DNA of 15,101 nt, from assembly GCA_958430865.1 (NCBI GenBank), contig CAUDNR010003890.1, positions 163,268 to 178,368 on the forward strand, read 5' to 3'. Position numbers and translations under genes: made by a program. This document shows positions 9,169-15,101 of this stretch, one piece after another (position 1 is the stretch's first letter; each line of letters begins with the position of its first letter). Source of the stretch: Entrophospora sp. SA101 (lineage: Eukaryota > Glomeromycota > Glomeromycetes > Entrophosporales > Entrophosporaceae). Under the pieces are notes generated by a model, which was given only the letters and a program-made list of their open reading frames with translations, was not told the origin of the DNA and did no database searches.

Positions 9169-9297
9169 AAGACTAGTGCCGTAATCCAAAAAAGGAAAAA
9201 GTATGGTTGCAAAAGTGGTCGCAAAGGTAATTGCAACCACTTTTTATATGCCGTAAATACAATTACCATCATCATCATAATTTACGGCACTAGTCTT
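9169..9297. mobile_element. 129-bp MITE-like element
   Basis: Perfect 16-bp terminal inverted repeats (AAGACTAGTGCCGTAA at 9169..9184, inverted at 9282..9297) are flanked by TA on each side (9167..9168, 9298..9299). Length and ends fit a MITE of the Tc1/mariner type. Inside is a second, nested hairpin: AAAAGTGGTCGCAA (9211..9224) against TTGCAACCACTTTT (9231..9244), 13 of 14 paired, with a 6-nt loop. A third copy of the terminal word, ATGCCGTAAAT, occurs internally at 9248..9258. There is no coding capacity. The right edge lies about 10 bp from recognisable topoisomerase II sequence. Confidence 0.82.
9211..9244. repeat. Nested hairpin inside the MITE
   Basis: A 14-bp stem with one mismatch and the loop AGGTAA. 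Transcribed in either direction the element would fold into a compact double hairpin. Any function of the RNA is unknown. Confidence 0.75.
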
Positions 9298-9306
9298 TAT
9301 TTCTAA

Positions 9307-10227
9307 CTAACATGTCCATTGACAACATCAAACATGATGTGTTTTGATTCGGACATAAATTAACAAAATATAATTCACCAAAGGATATAATAGATGCATT
9401 TTATGAAATAAGATTAAATTTGTATGAAAAAAAGAAGGGTAGGTTATGATTTTGTTGGATTTTTTTTTTACTAACAATGTATATATTAATATATGTGTGT
9501 GTGTTGATTAATCTATTTTCATACATGTGTACTAATTCACTGATTCATCTATTTATTTATGTATGATGACAGTCATATTTAATTAGAGAAAAAGAACAAA
9601 AAATGAAGATGATGAATAATAAAATCAGATTTATTTCCATGAAACTTGAAGGTGAAATTAAAATTTGATAGTTTAAAAAAAATTGGAAATTATAAAACTT
9701 CTTGAATCATACAATTTTGATAAATTCCATAATAATGATGATAATAATAATGATTTTGAAGGATACAACTATTTATTAAAAATATGGTTGTCTGATGATG
9801 ATGGGGTAATCAGTTAATTGGTGATTTAATATTTTCCTTTTTTTTTTTCAATTAATAACACATATACATAATTAATGTTATACTCAGACCATCAATGAAT
9901 ATGAAAAAGAAAATAAAAGGCTCCAAGATGAATTAACAAAAATCACAAATATGACAGCCAAAGATCTTTGGTTAAAAGACTTGGATGTATTGGAGGCTGG
10001 ATGGAACGAATTTAATGATCATCGACAACACAATAATAATAATACAGAAAAACATAGAATTGGTGATGATGATGATGATGATGATGATGAATTATCATCA
10101 AATCAAGCATCAACAAGTAAAGGTAAGTTAAGCTTTGATTATTGTGGATGGAAAATTATGTTAGTTATGAAATTTTTTTTTTTTAGTTGGAGGAAGAGCA
10201 TTGAAGAGAAGAAAATGTTCTAATTAA
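9307..10227 (+). pseudogene. 5'-truncated DNA topoisomerase II fragment
   Basis: Matches the C-terminal part of eukaryotic topoisomerase II. In order: TTSNMMCFDSD (9322..9354), KLTKYNSPKDIIDAFYEIRL (from 9357), SYLIREKEQKMKMMNNKIRF (from 9573), LLESYNFDKF (from 9683), then TAKDLWLKDLD with an acidic D8 tail. Likely introns are 9439..9572, 9806..9887 and 10123..10186, so this is not a retrocopy. The last two exons (9888..10122, 10187..10227) join cleanly and end VGGRALKRRKCSN plus TAA. Upstream there are breaks: frame lost at 9355, a phase clash across the first intron (extra G in GGG at 9437..9439), TGA at 9666, and a further shift near 9682. The conserved LLxMPxxSLT block is also altered. 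ATPase, TOPRIM and cleavage domains are absent, and the thioesterase gene leaves no room for them. Dead duplicate most likely; some indels lie in homopolymers and might be assembly errors. Confidence 0.85.
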
Positions 10228-10736
10228 TAAATTATATATTTATTTATTTCATTATTAATTATGATGACTATATATATATTTTATTATTTATTATTTATTA
10301 ATGAAAACTCGTAACTTCCAACTGATTTTAGTTTGGAAACATATATACTTGTAATGTATTTCAAGTGTTCCATAAATCTTGAACCCTGAAATGTTCACTT
10401 TGTCTGGTTTTGTTGCAGTATGCCCCATATATGAAATGTTACAAAAATAGTAAATTCAAATAAAAAATCTGGTTGCAACAAATCATTCCCTGACTTCTAA
10501 ATAATCATTTGGTGCAATTATTTTTTTAAAAATGATCACCCCTGAAGAGCAAATATCATTTTTGGTAAGTCAATAATAGTTGATGGTTTTTGCTGTCATC
10601 CACTGTATAATAATTAATGAAAGTTTTAATGAAAGAATATGATGAATTTAATTTAGTGCAACCTATTTAACATTAAAAAGGATTACTTGCAAGAGTAGAT
10701 AGCCCATCAATAATTGGTACCTTGCAATAAATATAT

Positions 10737-10778
10737 TGTGCACTGCACATGTGGTCAACCTAGGAGTGCCAGTGCACA
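10737..10778. repeat. Inverted repeat (hairpin)
   Basis: TGTGCACTG (10737..10745) and CAGTGCACA (10770..10778) form a perfect 9-bp stem with a 24-nt loop. The stem itself contains the palindrome GTGCAC. No neighbouring gene end explains it. Confidence 0.6.
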
Positions 10779-11149
10779 TTAAGACTTTGGTTTGCACACT
10801 CCTTTAAGGCTCCGAATGAATCAACAAAATTTGGTCTCTAATTTTGATTTGTTTCATCCGAATCAATATATACTATTTAATACACATAAATAATGAATCA
10901 ACCCAATGAATTTGATTTGAATCTATCCCAATGAATCATAATTTGATTTGCTTATGGAAGATAGGTGCAAGGTAATCAACTGATTATTGTAATATCTAAA
11001 TGGCAAAGAAAAGGAGCAATCCAAACCAGTTATACTGTTACTGGATAAAGTAAATAAATAGATATAAAGTTCTTTTTTATTTTTCTATGACCAATTTTAT
11101 TTCAATCATTAGCCGATTGCAAGCCCGCTTTGGTTTATTTAAAACAGCT

Positions 11150-11375
11150 TGTTTAACAGCCTTACCTTTACAATAGCACTATTAATATTGCCAATCAACA
11201 CTCTTGAACAATGCCATTGTTAACATTTACCAGCTAACCAACATCAATCAGTACCAAGCCCTTACTTATTCACCAAAGCAAATACCTTGTCAACACTCAT
11301 TCACTAGTTAACCAATGCCAGTACCAAGCCTTTGCTCACTAACTAAAACAAATAAACCACAGCCTTTTACCAAAG
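11150..11375. repeat. Diverged C-rich tandem repeats
   Basis: Two blocks, about 11228..11290 and 11308..11360, share AACCAA, CAGTACCAAGCC and a following (A)AAGCAAATA/AAACAAATA word. The strand bias (A and C rich, few G) is marked compared with the neighbourhood. It may be an old minisatellite. Confidence 0.45.
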
Positions 11376-11475
11376 TGTTTTACCGAAAATAAAAATGCAG
11401 GATTATATTTTATTTTATTTTTAATCTGAATGTATATTCATTTTGTATTTTATTACCATCTTTTGCTTTCATATT

Positions 11476-12540
11476 CTAAATATTGAGACTCTGAATCAGT
11501 TTGATACACTCATTTTTATCAAGGTTTTCTGACTTTTTTATAGCATTATAAATAAATATTGTATTCCTTATTGAATCATCACCATCTTTACCATTTATCC
11601 ATACACGACCATTCATTCCTATCGCAATCTCAAACGGAGATGGAACTTTTTTCTCAAGCAATGATAGAATTGGAGATTGTTTAAACAATAATCTACAACC
11701 AACCAACCAACCAACCAACCATATATATTTGTGTGTTACAAATTAAAAATTAATTAATTAACATCTCATTCATAATCATAACCACAACAGTTACAATTTA
11801 AATGGAAAAGAAACAATAGACTTGTTTTTTTTTTAAAACGAATTACCTTCTACAATGTCTTAAAGAACATTTTAATAAATAGCCATTTTTCAATTCACCA
11901 AATCCATCAGCTTTACCATTTTCTGGATTAACACATCCAAGTTCTGGTTCCATATCTTTATTTGCTAATAAAACTCTTGCATATATTAAACTTCCTATCT
12001 ACAAAAGAAATTTTTTTTTGCAAATATGAATATTGAAATTGTTTCTTAAAATAAAATAAAAAAGAATAACAAAACAGAAATTACATTTAGATTTGGTCTA
12101 TTCTTTTTTGTTACATTCTCAAACGCCAAGTTGGATAGGATTGCTTGATGAGCAGATCCAATATCCAAACGATAAAATTCTGAAGTTTTATGTGTCACTA
12201 TTCCAAGTACAGATTCTCCTGCAGCCGGAACATACTTTTTAAAAGGATAGATAAAATAAGTATAACATTAAGTAAATTATATATTTCCTCCCAGAAATAA
12301 ATCAATAAGAATAAAATCACTACTATTGCTTACTCTTTTTTGGTTATTATCCACCCACAACTTATTCCCTGACTTAGTAGAGCATTCTAAAATACCAGCT
12401 TTTAAACTAATTATTGATTCTTCATTTTGCGTTAAGCCTGGTCCAAGTTGTATTTTATCGCCTGAAAATTTGACAGGATCACCCGGAAGAACAACATTAT
12501 TATTGTCGTCATCATTATCAATATCCATATCTTCTTCCAT
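11476..12540 (-). CDS. RRP40: Exosome complex subunit RRP40 (4 exons)
   Basis: Cap subunit of the RNA exosome, which binds RNA and helps feed it to the nuclease subunits in nucleus and cytoplasm. Exons are 12540..12334, 12234..12085, 11998..11847 and 11692..11476. Introns are 99, 86 and 154 nt, all GT-AG. The product is 241 aa, close to yeast Rrp40 and shorter than human EXOSC3 (275). An acidic start (MEEDMDIDNDDD) precedes the N-terminal domain (VVLPGDPV, LGPGLTQ, KLWVDNNQKR at 60 to 69). The S1 domain runs from YVPAAGES (70) through LAFENVTKKNRPNLN to YARVLLANKDMEPEL. The KH domain carries the family's GxNG motif as GMNGRVWI (195 to 202) after PSPFEIAI. Arg170 is split across the third junction. 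The last intron ends in (GGTT)6 before its acceptor. All evidence agrees on an intact gene. Confidence 0.93.
11697..11720. repeat. (AACC)6 microsatellite at an RRP40 acceptor
   Basis: Six AACC copies on the plus strand, so the RRP40 pre-mRNA reads (GGUU)6 followed by GUAG and exon 4. The repeat takes the place of the normal polypyrimidine tract. Confidence 0.9.
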
Positions 12541-12664
12541 TGTATTAATTTTTTAATTTTAGAGTGCACGTAACACAAGTTTTTTAATCGCGACGATGAA
12601 AAATCAAATAAATAAAACTTTGGAATATGAATTGCGCACATAAGTTTATTTACAAATTTATTTA

Positions 12665-12810
12665 TTATTTTTGAATCCATGATTTTAGACACAAAATCGT
12701 CCTAGCTGTCTATGACTCCAACCTGTTCCTTCGAGAAGAAATTGTTTGACCTGCAATGGAAAAAGCCTGTTCAGAAACAATGTTTCAGATAGTTATTACA
12801 GCAATCATAT
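12665..12810 (-). pseudogene. hAT transposase C-terminal tail, decayed
   Basis: On the minus strand one frame reads IAVITI, stop, NIVSEQAFSIAGQTISSRRN, RLES, stop, TARTILCLKSWIQK, stop. The block SEQAFSxAGxTIxxxRNRL plus LCLKSW is the hallmark of the hAT C-terminal dimerisation region. Two internal stops show it is dead. No other hAT part is visible next to it, and the middle-domain relic at 1123..1470 lies on the opposite strand 11 kb away, so they need not derive from one element. It lies 124 bp upstream of the RRP40 start codon in the same orientation, inside what should be that gene's promoter. Confidence 0.82.
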
Positions 12811-13222
12811 TGGCGATCAATATATTATAAATTAATTGAAATATATCAGCATTATTCAACAACAATAGACTCGGAATATTATTCAACAATTATATTATTT
12901 ACTCGTCTTTTGTCTTTATTAGATTGATTAATTATAATATTACAAGTTTTATATAGATAATTTTTACAATTTTATTTTAAATAAAATTGTGTATATATAT
13001 ATATATATTAATATGATAAAGAATTCTTTTGAATAATAATTTTTTTAGAGACATGCAGAAATGAAAATGCAATTGTCTAAATTTATTCGTTCTATATTAT
13101 CATTGAAAAAGATTTACCCTTCTTTTTCCTCACGCTTTTATCATATATTTTTGGTTGAAGCACCTTAAAATTCAATTTACATTTGGACCAAAGGATTTTC
13201 TCAAGAAGTTGCTTATTTTTAT
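12811..13222. other. AT-rich intergenic stretch
   Basis: No gene recognised. A (TA)9 microsatellite lies at 12992..13009. Words such as ATTATTCAACAA recur near 12850 and 12888. The segment lies between the hAT tail and the decayed minus-strand frame ending at 13223. Confidence 0.5.
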
Positions 13223-13792
13223 TCACTGCAGATTATCCTTTGATTCATTTGTCGTAATTAAATCAAGGGTTGTAGGTTCTACAACCTTAAAATCATTTAG
13301 AATGTGTCGCATTCTTTTGAATTTTTATTTATTGCGTTGTGCCTCTTCAAAATATTCTTCGTGTGTTGCCAATTCTAATTTCCTTTTGCGCGAATCTTTC
13401 AAATACTTTCTGTACTCCAAACCTTTTGATGGCTTCTTCGCAGTTCACATTCAATGATATATTCCTTTTAAAGACCAAAATGCTTGTAGTCCATTAACGA
13501 CTCTACTAATTGGTTCATGTTCTTTAAAAGCACTTCGTTTTGGATTATGAACTATAGAATACTTTTCTTGTATGCAGTGTATGCATTTAGCAAGTTCTAT
13601 TCTATAGTCTTCGTATTCATAAAGAGTAACTTCATGCGCTTCAGGAAGTTCATAAAGACTTAAATATTTAAAAGCTGCTTCAAGTACCCTCTTACATAAT
13701 CTACATGATATTCTTTTGATTACTACATGATCATCAAAACGTGCTACCAAGACCCAGTTGTTATGCCAAGCTAAAACTACACCATCTTCCAC
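13223..13792 (-). pseudogene. Unrecognised decayed frame with two CxxC pairs
   Basis: One minus-strand frame runs for 190 codons and is interrupted by stops at 13451, 13445 and 13325 before a final TGA at 13223. The first 113 codons are open. The sequence looks coding on both sides of the stops: ARFDDHVVIKRISCRLCK, YELPEAHEVTLYEYED, KCIHCIQEKYSIVHNPKR, then KDSRKRKLELATHEEYFEE and RHILNDFKVVEPTTLDL. CxxC pairs at residues 30 to 33 and 70 to 73 could form a zinc site. The 113-codon part starts with GTG, not ATG, and a TAA lies 24 nt upstream, so no valid start exists. I do not know the family. A transposon-encoded or expanded lineage-specific protein is plausible. Confidence 0.45.
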
Positions 13793-13826
13793 TAGTTGAT
13801 GGTATGATTAATCTTGGGCTCAACTG

Positions 13827-14124
13827 TGTCACGAATATAGATTAACATTAGATGGCGATGGTATATTCTATGAACTCCAGGTAGACCACCTGTTAAATCA
13901 ACTGCATGTCTATTAGCATATGGTTATAAAAATCCACCAGTTATAGTTGGTTTGATATTGATCGTGAAATTACAGTATTTGGACCCAAAGGAAAACCGAT
14001 CACAGTTTCTGAACCTTACAGAACTTACAAAATACCAGTTGGAGGACTTTCATTTAAAGATGAAATTCCAGAATCGCCTCAAGCAGATACTAGCAAGGAA
14101 GGTGACCACCATCATTTACAATAA
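13827..14124 (+). pseudogene. Unrecognised coding mosaic, plus strand
   Basis: Three overlapping frames together give about 95 codons of protein-like sequence. The first is HEYRLTLDGDGIFYEL (from 13830). The second is TPGRPPVKSTACLLAYGYKN (from 13874). The third is FDIDREITVFGPKGKPITVS (from 13951), then EPYRTYKIPVGGLSFKDEIP and a TAA at 14122. Frame changes fall near 13874 and 13950 with no splice signals, so these look like indels in a dead coding sequence. The family is not recognised. Its 3' end meets the decayed minus-strand sequence that starts at 14112. Confidence 0.4.
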
Positions 14125-14868
14125 TTGATTTTTTTTCCTGGTATTCTTCCGAGTATATAACCTTGTAATGGCAGAGTGAAAGTGGTCATGCTTGAATCAT
14201 CAACCACAATGGTTGGTCTTAGCTCATGAACTAAATCTTTGCCGTTCATTAGATTCTCTTGGTGGTGATAACTTGAGTGGTTTGGTATATGTGCATACAT
14301 TATAGAGATCATTGACGGTGTAAATTTCCTGATTAGATTCTTGAGTCTCCTTATTTTCCTTGTGGTAGCTACTGGGTGGGTGTTGTTACTTAATTTTTAC
14401 TTGTATTATTACTTTTAATTGGTGCTACTTCTTTTCTTTTTCTGGATTGAGTTGCCACGATTTGTTTAGGTATGTCAAACTTATTTGTTAATAAAGCTTG
14501 TGAAATAGATTTCAAATATTCTGAAGATGATTTTACTACCTTGCTTCTTGTTGATGCTTTTTGAGTTGATGTTGGTGCAACATTTTTTGAGGGATATATT
14601 CAATATCTGAACCAGCATTAAAATTGTCATTTTTTTTTTGTGGTGGTTCCTAAATGAGGTAATATGCATATACATGTTGTATGTGTGAGTGAGTATATGG
14701 CTAAATGAGTTTTATATGCTTCCAAATATAAGTTATTCAAATACTATTATTATAGCTTACTTTTTCTTTCTTTGTGAATTTTGTTTTCACATATTCTATC
14801 TAATAAAGTATAAGATTATTAATATAAATAGAATGCCAAAATTTATACCATGATTGCATAATTTTTCC
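14112..14868 (-). pseudogene. Unrecognised Lys/Ser-rich gene, apparently broken
   Basis: Coding-like minus-strand sequence with plausible small exons. A 39-nt exon (14799..14761, IEYVKTKFTKKEK) has acceptor TTTATTAG and donor GTAAGC. The next exon starts at 14649 (acceptor CATTTAG) and reads EPPQKKNDNFNAGSDIEYI in phase. A frame change at about 14590 leads to NVAPTSTQKASTRSKVVKSS, through SQALLTNKFDIPKQ and the NLS-like QSRKRKE, to a TAA at 14390. Further frames continue with ETQESNQEIYTVNDLYN and, after another shift, RPTIVVDDSSMTTFTLPLQG down to 14112. A 20-nt upstream exon (14868..14849) is possible but weak. At least three frame changes suggest decay, although undetected introns could explain one. 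Family unknown; the 5' end may lie beyond the window. Confidence 0.4.
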
Positions 14869-15101
14869 CTGGTTAATAGGTGATATTGATGGTTTGGTTT
14901 ATTAAAGTTTACTTTTGAAATCTTGTTTGATAATTTGTTTGCTGCATTGTAATCAAAAATTCAGATGATTTTTTTAATATTAAGCATGATTTCTTGTATT
15001 ATCCCCCGTGTAACCTCATTCATAAGTTTGTACTTATACCCACTAGAAAAATTCAAGCTCAGTTGAATTTTATGATAGACTATTTTTTTATTTATAAAAT
15101 G
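14869..15101 (-). other. Window edge, possible upstream coding part
   Basis: On the minus strand one frame reads SSGYKYKLMNEVTRGIIQEI and then stops at about 14963. It could be a 5' exon or fragment of the broken gene to its left, but no clean donor site follows it. No other feature is seen before the window ends. Confidence 0.25.

Larger units (their letters stand above)
10228..11475. other. Intergenic region with degraded repeats
   Basis: No gene recognised. It contains a 9-bp stem hairpin (10737..10778), two related AT-rich words containing CCCAATGAAT and AATTTGATTTG (10900..10950), and a C-rich segment at 11150..11375. There, two diverged blocks about 100 bp apart share AACCAA, CAGTACCAAGCC and ACTTATTCACC/GCTCACTAACT-like words. 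A short inverted pair TACCTTGCA/TGCAAGGTA at 10718..10726 and 10966..10974 could mark the ends of a small element but is too short to call. Confidence 0.45.

Noticed and set aside
10718..10974. A 250-bp transposon defined by TACCTTGCA/TGCAAGGTA ends
   Set aside because: Nine bases of inverted match with no target-site duplication are too little to call an element.
12326..12692. Frames of 76 (plus) and 86 (minus) codons around the RRP40 start
   Set aside because: Antisense or out-of-frame readings of RRP40 exon 1 and its upstream region.
13155..13457. 100-codon plus-strand frame
   Set aside because: It is antisense to the decayed minus-strand frame, whose composition is more protein-like; no family resemblance.
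14481..14675. 64-codon minus-strand ATG frame
   Set aside because: Runs from a predicted intron into an exon in a different frame from the coding-like reading.

Overview
The window looks like nuclear DNA of a fungus with a very AT-rich, transposon-rich genome. An arbuscular mycorrhizal fungus of the Rhizophagus type (Glomeromycotina) is my best guess. Pointers are short GT-AG introns (64 to 154 nt), a Leu/Asn-rich F-box protein with a divergent F-box, low-complexity intergenic DNA, and relics of hAT and Tc1/mariner transposons. There is no bacterial signal (no operons or Shine-Dalgarno sites). The species call is inference.

Three genes look intact. (1) An F-box protein on the minus strand (2061..3935); its last intron and 34-nt final exon are easy to miss because intron retention gives an in-frame stop. 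(2) A four-exon hotdog-fold acyl-CoA thioesterase of the ACOT13/THEM2 family on the plus strand (7925..8686), with all four residues I recall as the human active site in register. No single reading frame shows it. (3) A four-exon exosome subunit RRP40/EXOSC3 on the minus strand (11476..12540). All junctions keep frame.

Much of the rest is genomic wreckage. A 19-bp tandem array (852..1127) runs directly into a broken hAT transposase fragment (1123..1470). A 953-bp Tc1/mariner deletion derivative (5670..6622) has roughly 195-bp terminal inverted repeats, TA flanks, and an open frame that joins the transposase N-terminus to its C-terminus with the catalytic centre missing. A 129-bp MITE-like hairpin element (9169..9297) abuts a 5'-truncated DNA topoisomerase II fragment (9307..10227) that keeps introns but carries frame breaks. 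A second hAT relic, the C-terminal dimerisation tail, lies about 120 bp upstream of RRP40 on the same strand.

The right end (13.2 to 15.1 kb) holds three coding-like but broken segments that I cannot assign to a family: a minus-strand frame with two CxxC pairs, a plus-strand mosaic, and a minus-strand Lys/Ser-rich sequence with small exons whose 5' part may lie beyond the window. The intact genes (ubiquitin-ligase adaptor, lipid metabolism, RNA decay) have no evident functional link. I found no coherent new multi-gene system. The most useful results are the hidden spliced genes and the transposon anatomy.
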